A stretch of 64,000 bases of DNA from Campylobacteraceae bacterium (lineage in GTDB: Bacteria > Campylobacterota > Campylobacteria > Campylobacterales > Arcobacteraceae). Every line of letters begins with the position of its first letter. Position 1 is the stretch's first letter. The translations under genes and the position numbers were made by a program. Below the pieces are notes generated by a model. The model did no database searches. It was not told where the DNA came from and was given only the letters and a program-made list of their open reading frames with translations. Where the stretch lies: assembly GCA_013215945.1 (NCBI GenBank), contig JABSOM010000003.1, forward strand, positions 124,001-188,000, in the 5' to 3' direction. Positions 1 to 8,760 of the stretch are shown piece by piece.

Positions 1-1
1 A

Positions 2-211
2 ACTCCAACACTAGTTAAGAAAGGTTCTAGTATAGGGGCAAATGCAACTATTGTATGTGGAATAATTATAGGTGAATATGCAATGATTGCAGCAGGAAGT
101 GTTGTAACAAAAGATGTTGAACCCTACAGTCTAGTATTAGGAAATCCAGCAAAACATTACTCATATGTAGATAAAATGGGAAATAAAATAGAAGGGAATC
201 CAAATGATTAG
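2..211 (+). CDS. Hexapeptide-repeat acetyltransferase, C-terminal part (5' end outside window)
   Basis: An open frame enters from the left edge and runs 69 codons to a TAG at 209-211. The peptide shows left-handed beta-helix repeats (IGANATIV, IGEYAMIAAGSVV) and ends with the typical GNPAK tail of sugar N-acetyltransferases. The visible part resembles WbpD/WlbB-type enzymes, which acetylate an amino group on a UDP-sugar. The stop overlaps the start of the next gene by 8 bp, so the two are probably co-translated. The N-terminus and the acceptor sugar cannot be judged from this window. Confidence 0.85.
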   Translation, partial: TPTLVKKGSSIGANATIVCGIIIGEYAMIAAGSVVTKDVEPYSLVLGNPAKHYSYVDKMGNKIEGNPND

Positions 212-1190
212 TATAGCACTTATCGGTTATGGTTATTGGGGCCCTAATGTAGCGAGAAATATTCATATAAATCCAAATTTAAATCTTCATACAATTTGTG
301 ATATAAAAGAAGACAGATTAGAAAAAGCCAAGTCTATATATCTTGCTCAATTAAACTATGAATTAAACTACAAAAAAATATTAGAAAACGGTGAAATACA
401 AGCTATAGCAATTGCAGTAGAAACTAGCGGTCATTATAGTCTAGTAAAAGAAGCTTTACTTGCTGGAAAAAATGTATATGTAGAAAAACCTTTCACTTCT
501 ACAGTAAAAGAAGCCCAAGAATTAGAAGAATTATCAAAAGAGTTAAATCTTATAATTCATGTAGATCATATTATGATATTTCATCCTATTATTAAAAAAA
601 TAAAATCTTTGATGGAGAATGATGAGTTAGGTGATATTCTTTATATAGATGCAATGAGAATGAATTTAGGTCAGATAAAAAAAGATGTTAGTGCAATGTG
701 GGACTTGGCTGTTCATGATTTGGCTATCATAGACTATCTTATGAATGGAAAAGAACCATTTTACATAAATTCGGTTGGTGAAAAATATTATAACCCAAAA
801 GAAAGTTTATGTTTTTTGACTTTACGATATGAAGGCTTTATCTCCCATATCCAATCAAGCTGGATATCTCCATTAAAAGAAAGAAGACTTGTCGTTGCAG
901 GTACTAAAAAAATGGTTGTATTTGATGATTTAAAATCAGAAAAGTTATCTGTTTATGATAAAGGTGTAGATGTAATATCTGGGAAAAACATAGAATATAA
1001 AGATTATGTTGTTAAAACTAGGGATGGTGATGTTTGGATGCCATATGTAAAACAAGAAGATGCTTTATTTAATAGTATTGATCATTTTAAAAAATGTATA
1101 GAACAAAATAAACAATCAATTTCAAGTCCAAAACAGGCTATAAGGCTTCAAAAGATTCTTGAACTTGCTGATGAAAAAATGAATAAGTAG
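204..1190 (+). CDS. Gfo/Idh/MocA-family oxidoreductase
   Basis: This 328-residue protein should be a cytoplasmic NAD(P)-dependent sugar dehydrogenase. It begins with a Rossmann dinucleotide-binding motif (GYGYWGPN, residues 8-15) and has the family EKP motif at residues 94-96. A WDLAVHD segment around 166-172 carries a conserved His (171) typical of the catalytic C-terminal domain. It overlaps the preceding acetyltransferase and is followed 6 bp later by an SDR enzyme and then by a DegT aminotransferase. That order suggests oxidation of a nucleotide-sugar before amination and acetylation. The exact substrate is not readable from the sequence; a 3-dehydrogenase acting on a UDP-sugar is one possibility. 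Confidence 0.85.
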   Translation: MISIALIGYGYWGPNVARNIHINPNLNLHTICDIKEDRLEKAKSIYLAQLNYELNYKKILENGEIQAIAIAVETSGHYSLVKEALLAGKNVYVEKPFTSTVKEAQELEELSKELNLIIHVDHIMIFHPIIKKIKSLMENDELGDILYIDAMRMNLGQIKKDVSAMWDLAVHDLAIIDYLMNGKEPFYINSVGEKYYNPKESLCFLTLRYEGFISHIQSSWISPLKERRLVVAGTKKMVVFDDLKSEKLSVYDKGVDVISGKNIEYKDYVVKTRDGDVWMPYVKQEDALFNSIDHFKKCIEQNKQSISSPKQAIRLQKILELADEKMNK

Positions 1191-1196
1191 GACAAA

Positions 1197-2162
1197 ATGA
1201 AAAGTAGACCATACATAAAAAATAGTACTATCCTTGTTACAGGGGGTGCTGGATTCATTGGAAGTCATCTTGTAGATAGACTTATTGTTGAGGGTGCAAA
1301 AGAAGTAGTTATTATAGATAACATGTTTTTGGGAAGTGAAGAAAACCTTAAGGATGCTATCTTAAAGGGTGCAATTTTGTATAAAGATGATTTAGAAATT
1401 ACATCATCCTTAGATTATATCTTTGAAAAACATGATATAGACATAGTTTTTAATTGTGCAACTAAAGCATTAAATTATTCTTTTGTAAATCCAAAGAATG
1501 CATTTAATACGAATGTAAATGGTATTTTGAATATTTTAGAACATCAAAGAAAAGGTAGTTTTAAAACATTAGTACATTTTTCTACTTCTGAAGTATATGG
1601 TACAGCCGTGTATGAACCTATGGATGAAAAACATCCAATTAACCCAACCACTACTTATGCAGCAGGAAAAGCTGCTGCCGATATAGCAGTTAATTCTTGG
1701 ATAAATATGTACAATGTAGATGCTTTTATTGTAAGACCTTTTAATAATTATGGTCCAAGACAAAATTATAAAGGATTTATGGCCGGAATTATACCTATAA
1801 CAGCATATAGAATATTAAATGATATAAATCCTGAAATCCACGGAACAGGTTTACAAAGTAGAGATTTTATATATGTACTAGATACTGTAGATGTTATAAT
1901 AAAACTTTATTCAAAAATGAAAAAAGGCGATAGTGTAAACATTTCAACAGATGGACAAGTATCTATGAAAGATTTAATACTTAAAATTACCAGGATTATG
2001 AATTATAAAGGTAAAATTCTACAAAAAGAGGCAAGAGGTGCTGATGTAGAATGTCATAATGCTTGCAATAAAAAAGTAAAAACTTTAATAGATTATAATT
2101 TAACATCTTTTGAAGATGGATTAAAAGAAACACTTAAATGGTATAAGGAAAATATCAAATGA
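1197..2162 (+). CDS. NAD-dependent nucleotide-sugar epimerase/dehydratase (extended SDR)
   Basis: The 321-residue protein has the glycine-rich NAD-binding motif GGAGFIGSH (residues 16-24), a STSEVYG strand and the catalytic pair Tyr154/Lys158 (YAAGK). These are hallmarks of extended short-chain dehydrogenases that epimerise or dehydrate UDP/GDP/dTDP-sugars. The C-terminal half has the RPFNNYGPRQ and SRDFIYVLD motifs shared with GalE- and RmlB-like enzymes. It sits 6 bp after the oxidoreductase and overlaps the downstream aminotransferase by 4 bp (ATGA), so it is part of one translation-coupled operon. Which reaction it catalyses is not decided by the sequence. Confidence 0.85.
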   Translation: MKSRPYIKNSTILVTGGAGFIGSHLVDRLIVEGAKEVVIIDNMFLGSEENLKDAILKGAILYKDDLEITSSLDYIFEKHDIDIVFNCATKALNYSFVNPKNAFNTNVNGILNILEHQRKGSFKTLVHFSTSEVYGTAVYEPMDEKHPINPTTTYAAGKAAADIAVNSWINMYNVDAFIVRPFNNYGPRQNYKGFMAGIIPITAYRILNDINPEIHGTGLQSRDFIYVLDTVDVIIKLYSKMKKGDSVNISTDGQVSMKDLILKITRIMNYKGKILQKEARGADVECHNACNKKVKTLIDYNLTSFEDGLKETLKWYKENIK

Positions 2163-3238
2163 TTAAATTAATAAAACCATATTTATCTTTCGATGAAGTA
2201 AAAAATGAATTTGAAGATATTTTTGATAGTGGTTGGTTTACAAAAGGAAAGTATGTAGAAGAATTTCGTAATGAAATAAAAAGTTATACAGACGCTAAAT
2301 ATGCCTATTTAACAACTTCTGCAACAACTGCACTAGCTATGGCCTTAAAAGTACTGGATATAAAAGCTGGTGATGAAGTGATGGTATCTGACTTTTCTTT
2401 TCCTGCAACTGCAAATGTAGTAGAAGAACTAGGTGCCATTCCAATATTTGTAGATGTTAATGTAGATACTTTTAATATGTTAACAGAGCAACTTGAGAGT
2501 AAAATCACATCAAAAACAAAAGCAGTTATTTTTGTAGATGCGCTTGGAAATCCAAGTGGCATACATGATGTAAAAGAAATATGTAAAAAATATAATCTTC
2601 CATTAATAGAAGATGGTGCATGCGCTATAGGAAGCAGTGAACTTGGTATTAAATGTGGAAATATAGCAGATATTACTTGTTTTAGTTTTCATCCTAGAAA
2701 ACTACTTACTACAGGTGAAGGTGGAGCAATTACTTTTAATAATGATGACTATTCAAGTTTTTTTGAAATTAAGTTAAATCATGGAGCAAAAGTTACTAAT
2801 GGTAAATTTGATTTTGTAGATTATGGTTACAATTACAGGTTGCCAGAATTACAATGTGTAATGGGCATAAAACAATTTCAAAAATTAGATGAAATAGTTG
2901 CATCAAGAAATCTAATAAGAGATAAATATATAGAAGGATTAAGTCCACTAGGATTTGAGATACAAACTATAAAAAAAAATGTAGAATATAACGTACAGTC
3001 ATTAGTATTTAAAGTGCCCGTGAATATTAGTCGAGATGATTTAATAAAATATTTAAAATACAATGAAATAGAAACTACTATAGGAACATATTGTTTAAGT
3101 GCTACAACATACTATAAAAATAAATATAATGATGTTCAAAAAAATGCAATATTTTTAGAAGAAAATACTATTACTTTTCCTTGTTATAATGATGTTGATG
3201 TTAAATACATAGTTTCGAAAATAAAAGGGTATGAATAA
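2159..3238 (+). CDS. DegT/DnrJ/EryC1-family PLP sugar aminotransferase
   Basis: The 359-residue protein is of normal length for fold-type I sugar aminotransferases, which transfer an amino group from glutamate to a keto-sugar nucleotide. The PLP-binding Asp lies in IEDGACAIGS, and the predicted Schiff-base Lys181 lies in FSFHPRKLLTTGEGG. It overlaps the SDR gene by 4 bp and is followed 2 bp later by an acetyltransferase. The natural reading is a keto-sugar made upstream, aminated here, then N-acylated by the next gene. The HPRK type of active-site loop differs from the FNGNK loop of the second aminotransferase at 14054, so the two likely act on different sugars. Confidence 0.88.
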   Translation: MIKLIKPYLSFDEVKNEFEDIFDSGWFTKGKYVEEFRNEIKSYTDAKYAYLTTSATTALAMALKVLDIKAGDEVMVSDFSFPATANVVEELGAIPIFVDVNVDTFNMLTEQLESKITSKTKAVIFVDALGNPSGIHDVKEICKKYNLPLIEDGACAIGSSELGIKCGNIADITCFSFHPRKLLTTGEGGAITFNNDDYSSFFEIKLNHGAKVTNGKFDFVDYGYNYRLPELQCVMGIKQFQKLDEIVASRNLIRDKYIEGLSPLGFEIQTIKKNVEYNVQSLVFKVPVNISRDDLIKYLKYNEIETTIGTYCLSATTYYKNKYNDVQKNAIFLEENTITFPCYNDVDVKYIVSKIKGYE

Positions 3239-3240
3239 CG

Positions 3241-3747
3241 ATGATAAAAGCCTTTCTCTCATCTATTTTTATAAAAAGAGACAAGATTAAAAAGAAGTTT
3301 TGTCGTGTATTACCAGTAGGAGACTATATTATTGATAGATGGGAAAAAGCACAGTACTGTGGTTTTGGAAAAGGAACTTCTATATATGATAGCAGTTTAA
3401 TACTAGGGAATGTTTCTGTTGGTAAAAATACTTGGATAGGGCCGTATACTCTACTTGATGGTTCTGGAGGTATCTTAGAAATAGGTAATAATTGTAATAT
3501 TTCAGCAGGCGTACAAGTTTATACACATGATACAGTAGAAAGCGTTATTAATAATAAGGAAATTCAAAAGGCAGATACAAGAATAGGGAATAATGTTTAT
3601 ATAGGACCCAATACGATAATAGCTAAAGGTGTTACTATTGGAGATTTTGTTGTTATAGGTACAAATAGTTTTGTAAATAAAGATATAGAAAGTTATTCGA
3701 AAGCCTTTGGCACTCCTGTTAAAATAGTTAGTAATACAAAATTATGA
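3241..3747 (+). CDS. Left-handed beta-helix acyltransferase (hexapeptide family)
   Basis: The 168-residue protein has hexapeptide repeats over most of its length, for example VGKNTWIGPYTLL, IGNNCNISAGVQVYTHD and IGNNVYIGPNTIIAKGVTIG. It ends with the AFGTPVKIV tail typical of sugar O- or N-acetyltransferases. The HD pair in VYTHD is placed like the catalytic His of the family. It starts 2 bp after the aminotransferase stop and overlaps the next glycosyltransferase by 4 bp. Acetylation of the amino sugar made by the preceding genes is the likely role; O-acetylation of a finished glycan is the alternative. Confidence 0.82.
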   Translation: MIKAFLSSIFIKRDKIKKKFCRVLPVGDYIIDRWEKAQYCGFGKGTSIYDSSLILGNVSVGKNTWIGPYTLLDGSGGILEIGNNCNISAGVQVYTHDTVESVINNKEIQKADTRIGNNVYIGPNTIIAKGVTIGDFVVIGTNSFVNKDIESYSKAFGTPVKIVSNTKL

Positions 3748-4901
3748 GAATTTATATCAAAGGCTTTTTGATAATATTCCAAGTTATGTTATTGAATTTA
3801 GTATTTTATTTTTTTAGAATCATAAATATAAATAAAAACAAAAATAAAAAAATTTCTTGGGTATGCGGTGTTTCAGAAGTAGCTAGTATGCTAAACCTAG
3901 TTTCTAAAATAATAAAGCCAGTAACAACTGTATGTATGGATAATAATTCATATTATAATTTGGATTATGATTATAATATAAAGATATCAAATAAGTACTT
4001 GAAGTATTTGTTCAAAATTTTCTATGGTCCGATTCTTTTAGGTTATCTTCTGAATAAAAATACACACTTTTGGTATATGTGGAATACAGGTTTTTTATTA
4101 AATCGTGACTACGAATTTAAATTTTTAAAAGCAAAAAATAAAAAAATTATATGTATGTTTCTGGGAAGTGATATCCGTTCTCCTAAATTAATTAAAGAGA
4201 TGATAAATAGACTAAATATTGATCATTTTATAGAATATATAGGTACAGATAATTATGTCTGTGAAAAAAAGCTAAAAAAGATTGCATATTCTGCAGATCG
4301 ATATGCTGATATTATAATATCAGCAAAATATGATCACCTTTCATACATTAAAGGAAAACAATATTTTTTTCCTTATATTTACAATGAAGAGAAATTTTGT
4401 AAAAATAAAAAAAAGTTTGAAAATTTAAAGAAGATTAAAATCTTACATGCTCCTTCAAATCCAATAATTAAGGGTACTCCTCTTGTAAGGGCTGCAATTA
4501 AAAAATTAGAAATAGAGGGATATGATTTCGAATATATTGAACTTCAAAATATTCCAAATGAAACTGTACTGGAACATCTAAAATCTAGTCATATCGTTCT
4601 TAATCAATTTTATGCATTTGTACCTGGTGTATTTGGAATAGAATCTATGGCAAATAATTGCGCTGTTTTGATGTCTGCTGACTCCACTATAGAAACTGGT
4701 TTACCTCATGATAGTGAAGATGCATGGATGATAACAAGATATTGGGAAGTATATGATAATCTAAAATACTTACTGAATCATCCAGAAAAGATAAAATATT
4801 ATGCTGATAATGGTTATGCATTTGCACACAAACACTATACATATGAAGCAGCAAGCAAATATGTAAAGAAAGTTTTAAACGAAAATGGTATTATAGATTG
4901 A
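3744..4901 (+). CDS. Putative glycosyltransferase (GT-B-like)
   Basis: The 385-residue protein begins with a hydrophobic segment (residues about 8-25) and ends with a GT-B-like nucleotide-sugar domain. The segment ILHAPSNPIIKGTPLV followed by LNQFYAFVPGVFGIESMA resembles the donor-binding half of GT4-type enzymes. It lacks strong textbook motifs, so the family assignment rests on overall shape and context between acetyltransferase and flippase genes. It overlaps its upstream neighbour by 4 bp and the flippase start by 4 bp. It probably adds one sugar to a lipid-linked glycan at the inner face of the inner membrane. Donor and acceptor are unknown. Confidence 0.7.
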   Translation: MRIYIKGFLIIFQVMLLNLVFYFFRIININKNKNKKISWVCGVSEVASMLNLVSKIIKPVTTVCMDNNSYYNLDYDYNIKISNKYLKYLFKIFYGPILLGYLLNKNTHFWYMWNTGFLLNRDYEFKFLKAKNKKIICMFLGSDIRSPKLIKEMINRLNIDHFIEYIGTDNYVCEKKLKKIAYSADRYADIIISAKYDHLSYIKGKQYFFPYIYNEEKFCKNKKKFENLKKIKILHAPSNPIIKGTPLVRAAIKKLEIEGYDFEYIELQNIPNETVLEHLKSSHIVLNQFYAFVPGVFGIESMANNCAVLMSADSTIETGLPHDSEDAWMITRYWEVYDNLKYLLNHPEKIKYYADNGYAFAHKHYTYEAASKYVKKVLNENGIID

Positions 4902-6328
4902 TAAAATCATTTTTGAAAAATAGTTTTATATATACTATAGGCACAGTGTTTACTCGTGGTATAGGCATACTTCTTGTTCCTATATATACTAGATACCTAA
5001 CTCCAAGTGAATATGGAGTGATAGATTTATTTATCATACTTACTTCTCTTATCAGTCTTACTATTGCTTTGGAGATACATCAAGCAGTTGTTAGGTTTTA
5101 CCAAGATACTGAAGATGAAGATGAAAAGATGAAGTATGTATCTACTGCATTTATATTTACTGTTTTTGTTTATATGATATATTTAATTATTTCGTTTAGT
5201 TTTTCAGATATTTTTACGCTATGGTTACTCGATGATATAAAATATAAAAGTATATTTCTACTAGCTACCTTCTCTGTCTTTACTTCTGGATTGTTTTACT
5301 TTACATCTGGTCAGTTAAAGTGGCAAATCATGCCAAAACAGTTAGTAACAGTTAGTATTGTAAATGTTACGATAGTGGCCAGTATAACTGTATATCTACT
5401 TGTGATAGAAAAGATGAAAATAGAAAGTATATTTATAGGGCAAATTGTTGGAAATAGCCTTTGTATGGTATTATCTATTTACTATGCTCAAAAAAGTTAC
5501 AAGATGGTTTTTGTATACACAAAATTTAAAGAGTTAATACACTTTTCCTTTCCACTTGTATTTTCTAGTGTAGCCATATTTATAGCTTTGTTTATAGATA
5601 GAATTGCAATAAAGTATTTTTTAGGATTAGATGAATTAGGGATATATGGACTTGCGTATAGGTTCGCTGCAGTTACCAGTTTAGTAATGATAGGCTTTCA
5701 AAGCTCCTTATCTCCTTTGATTTATAAACATTATAAAGAAAAAGAAACCCCAAAAAATATTGTAAGATTATTTGAATTATTTTGGATATTTATGATATCG
5801 GTTACTGCAGGAGCTATACTTTTTTCAAAAGAGATAATAGTGCTTATGAGTACAAAAGATTATTATGCTGCAGTACCTGTAATACCATTACTAGTGTTGG
5901 CAGTTTTCTTTACAAATATGTATATATTTATCCCTGGACTAGGAGTTGCAAAAAAAACAAAATTAATAGCTATTATTTCAATAATAGCAGCGATTTTAAA
6001 TACCGGTTTAAACTTCTTGTTGATACCAATGTTTGGAATAGAAGGTGCTGCACTTGCTACATTGATAAGTGCTGTTAGTATATTTGTAGTAAGAGTTAGA
6101 ATGAGTCAAGAGTATTATTTTATACCATTTAGATGGGCAAGGACGATTTTTAGTTTATTAATAGTCATAATTGCTAGTTATTTACTCGTAGATTATTTTA
6201 ATACTATCAGCTTATTATTTATTAGTGTCAAAATATTATTCTTATTTGTTGTCCTGATAGCAGTGAGTTTATTAATGATAGAAAAAGAAGACTTGAAAAT
6301 AATAACTTTTTTTAAAAAAAGGGAGTGA
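4898..6328 (+). CDS. wzx: Wzx-type polysaccharide flippase (MOP/MATE-like)
   Basis: The 476-residue protein is hydrophobic throughout, with roughly 12-14 predicted membrane segments. Its N-terminus (GTVFTRGIGILLVPIYTRYL, then SEYGVIDLF) is typical of polysaccharide-repeat exporters. Such proteins move undecaprenyl-linked repeat units from the cytoplasmic to the periplasmic face of the inner membrane. The start is a TTG overlapping the TGA of the previous gene. A polymerase-like gene at 8750 in the same operon supports a Wzx/Wzy pathway rather than an ABC export route. There is no PglK-type ABC flippase in the window. Confidence 0.88.
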   Translation: MIKSFLKNSFIYTIGTVFTRGIGILLVPIYTRYLTPSEYGVIDLFIILTSLISLTIALEIHQAVVRFYQDTEDEDEKMKYVSTAFIFTVFVYMIYLIISFSFSDIFTLWLLDDIKYKSIFLLATFSVFTSGLFYFTSGQLKWQIMPKQLVTVSIVNVTIVASITVYLLVIEKMKIESIFIGQIVGNSLCMVLSIYYAQKSYKMVFVYTKFKELIHFSFPLVFSSVAIFIALFIDRIAIKYFLGLDELGIYGLAYRFAAVTSLVMIGFQSSLSPLIYKHYKEKETPKNIVRLFELFWIFMISVTAGAILFSKEIIVLMSTKDYYAAVPVIPLLVLAVFFTNMYIFIPGLGVAKKTKLIAIISIIAAILNTGLNFLLIPMFGIEGAALATLISAVSIFVVRVRMSQEYYFIPFRWARTIFSLLIVIIASYLLVDYFNTISLLFISVKILFLFVVLIAVSLLMIEKEDLKIITFFKKRE

Positions 6329-6329
6329 C

Positions 6330-7400
6330 GTGAAAATACTAACAATCCTAGGTGCAAGACCACAGTTTATAAAGGCTGGTTCGGTAAGTAGAGAAATAGC
6401 AAAACATAAAGAAGTAGTAGAAATTATACTTCATACAGGTCAACATTATGATGCAAACATGAGTGATATTTTTTTTGAAGAAATGCAAATACCAAAACCT
6501 AATTATTTCTTAGGAATAGGTGGAAAATCACATGGTTCAATGACTGGCCAAATGATAGAAAAAATTGAAGAAGTTGTTCTTAAAGAATCACCAGATTGGA
6601 TTTTAGTATACGGAGATACAAATTCTACTTTGGCTGGTTCGATAGTGGCATCTAAGCTTCACGTTAAACTTGCTCATATTGAAGCAGGTTTAAGATCATA
6701 TAATATGAAAATGCCAGAAGAAGTAAATAGAATTCTTACAGATAGAGTAAGTAATATTCTTTTTTGTCCTACTCATACTGCAATACAAAATTTAGAAAAA
6801 GAGGGGTATCGTAATTTTACTTGTAAAATATTACATGTTGGAGATGTAATGCAAGACGGAGCAATCTTTTATAAAAACTTAGCAAGAAAGCCAGATTGTC
6901 ATTTAGAGAATAACTATGTTTTAGCAACAATTCATAGAGCTGAAAATACGGATAATATTAAAAAGTTAAGCTCAATAATTAGTGCGCTTAATCAAATTAG
7001 TAAGGAGAAACAAGTAGTGGTACCCTTGCATCCACGAACAAAAAAATTTATTGAAAAATATAATATTGATGTGAATTTTATGATAATTGATCCTGTTGGA
7101 TATTTAGAAATGGTTTGGTTAATAAGTAATTGTGATATTATTATGACAGATAGCGGAGGATTACAAAAAGAAGCCTATTTTTTTAATAAATCATGTATAA
7201 CATTAAGAGAAGAAACTGAATGGGTAGAATTAGTTGAAGGTAACCATAACATTCTTGTAGGTTCCAACTTTCATAAGATTATATCATCATATGAAAATCA
7301 TATTTTTAATAAAAATTATAAAAAGAATATCTATGGGAATGGTGATACTAGTAAAATAATCATAAAGGAACTTCTAAAATATAATTTATCTACATATTAA
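6330..7400 (+). CDS. wecB: UDP-GlcNAc 2-epimerase family (WecB/WbpI-like)
   Basis: The 356-residue protein begins with GARPQFIKA (residues 8-16) and carries HTGQH, VYGDTNST (Asp96), EAGLRS (Glu118) and the late TDSGGLQKEA motif. These are the signature of non-hydrolysing UDP-GlcNAc 2-epimerases. The enzyme would convert a UDP-GlcNAc-type sugar to the ManNAc configuration. The LGIGGKSHGSMTG segment is reminiscent of WbpI, which acts on a 2,3-diacetamido uronic acid; together with the WbpD-like acetyltransferase at the left edge this makes such a sugar plausible but unproven. The start is GTG, 1 bp after the flippase stop. Confidence 0.88.
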   Translation: MKILTILGARPQFIKAGSVSREIAKHKEVVEIILHTGQHYDANMSDIFFEEMQIPKPNYFLGIGGKSHGSMTGQMIEKIEEVVLKESPDWILVYGDTNSTLAGSIVASKLHVKLAHIEAGLRSYNMKMPEEVNRILTDRVSNILFCPTHTAIQNLEKEGYRNFTCKILHVGDVMQDGAIFYKNLARKPDCHLENNYVLATIHRAENTDNIKKLSSIISALNQISKEKQVVVPLHPRTKKFIEKYNIDVNFMIIDPVGYLEMVWLISNCDIIMTDSGGLQKEAYFFNKSCITLREETEWVELVEGNHNILVGSNFHKIISSYENHIFNKNYKKNIYGNGDTSKIIIKELLKYNLSTY

Positions 7401-7446
7401 GTGAATTTAGATAAAATACAAAAATTTAAAATGGAGATTATATCTA

Positions 7447-8760
7447 TTGAAAAAGAAAAATATTTTACTGATTGCATATTATTTTCCTCCTATAAAAGCT
7501 ATCGGATCAACACGACCCTATTATTTTGCGAAGAATCTAATAAAAAAGAATTGGGATGTATCGGTTATTACAACTATGAGCTTTAAATACTTACAGAATG
7601 ATTCATTTTTAGTAAAATTAAAACAGATAAAATATCTTTATATTCCTTCTTTTGATTTACAAGTACTCAAATCTATCTTTCAATCAAGATTCCAAACTAA
7701 TGGTAAAAATGAATCAAAAATGAGGAATACAAGTAGTAAAAGTAAAAAAACTGCAAATAGATTATTTCAAAAATTAAGAAATTCTTTTCCTTTGAATATT
7801 GCTTATGAAGGTGGTTTTTTGTATGTATTTTTTGGCTTAATTTGGGCCCTTTATTATATGAAGAAAAATAATATTAAATATATTTATTCAACCTACAGCC
7901 CCTATTCTAACCATTTAATTGCATATTTAATTAAATTAATTTATAAAGATTGTTATTGGATAGCAGATTTTAGAGATTTGCCTTTTGGTGAAAATGATAC
8001 AGAAATATTCTTCAAATCTTTTCAGATGAAGATGAATGAGCTCATTTGTAAAAAGGCTGACGCTTTAGTAACAATTAGTGATGGTATGAAAAAAAGCTTA
8101 CTTAAATATAATAAATGTATTTTTACAATAACAAATGGTTTAGATATTGATATGGAAACATTAATTGAACATCAAATTAAGATTAAAAAAGGTTTTAATA
8201 TCGTATATACTGGAATGTTATATGAAGGGAAGCGAGATGCAACTATGGTATTTAAAGCTGTAAAACTACTATTAGATAGAAATAAAATTACAAATAATAT
8301 AAAACTAATTTATGCAGGGAATGATGGTCATTTATGGAAAAAATGGGCGATTGAACATTCTTTAGAAAAATATATAGAGATAAAAGGGCCTATTAGTCGT
8401 AAATCTGCAATTGAATTACAAAATCAAGCTTCTATTAATCTAATGTTAACATGGGCTACAAAAAAAGAAAAAGGAATTTTAACAGGTAAACTATTTGAGT
8501 ACTTATCAACATTAAATCCTATTTTTTGTGTCATTAATGGAATAGAAGATAAAGAAATTGAGAATTTATTTCAAAGTATAAACTGCGGAAAGGTCTTTTA
8601 TAATAATGAAACTGAGGAACTGTCTAATAATTTGTATAAAATATGTAAAAACTATAAGTATGTGTATAATTTTCATGAGCTAGAAAAATATACTTATCCT
8701 TATTTAACTAATGGGTTAGAAAGCATTTTCCTAAATAAGGATTTATTAAGTGAACGGTAA
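7447..8760 (+). CDS. Glycosyltransferase, GT4-like
   Basis: The 437-residue protein has an N-terminal ILLIAYYFPPIKAIGSTRP segment typical of GT4 enzymes of the wcaI/WbuB type. A central ADFRDLPFGEN follows, and the C-terminal half contains NIVYTGMLYEGKRD and GILTGKLFEYLS. The last corresponds to the conserved PGKLFEY loop of this group. The start taken is the TTG at 7447, preceded by GGAG about 10 bases upstream; no better start is visible. The gene end overlaps the polymerase gene by 11 bp. Sugar and acceptor are unknown, but the position points to repeat-unit assembly. Confidence 0.8.
   Translation: MKKKNILLIAYYFPPIKAIGSTRPYYFAKNLIKKNWDVSVITTMSFKYLQNDSFLVKLKQIKYLYIPSFDLQVLKSIFQSRFQTNGKNESKMRNTSSKSKKTANRLFQKLRNSFPLNIAYEGGFLYVFFGLIWALYYMKKNNIKYIYSTYSPYSNHLIAYLIKLIYKDCYWIADFRDLPFGENDTEIFFKSFQMKMNELICKKADALVTISDGMKKSLLKYNKCIFTITNGLDIDMETLIEHQIKIKKGFNIVYTGMLYEGKRDATMVFKAVKLLLDRNKITNNIKLIYAGNDGHLWKKWAIEHSLEKYIEIKGPISRKSAIELQNQASINLMLTWATKKEKGILTGKLFEYLSTLNPIFCVINGIEDKEIENLFQSINCGKVFYNNETEELSNNLYKICKNYKYVYNFHELEKYTYPYLTNGLESIFLNKDLLSER

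Noticed and set aside
5782-6078. 98-codon ORF inside the flippase gene
   Set aside because: It is Cys/Tyr-rich with no plausible start signal and lies wholly inside wzx in another frame.
7401-7586. 61-codon plus-strand ORF before the GT4 gene
   Set aside because: It overlaps the glycosyltransferase start in another frame and its sequence has no recognisable family; the glycosyltransferase frame is clearly the real one.
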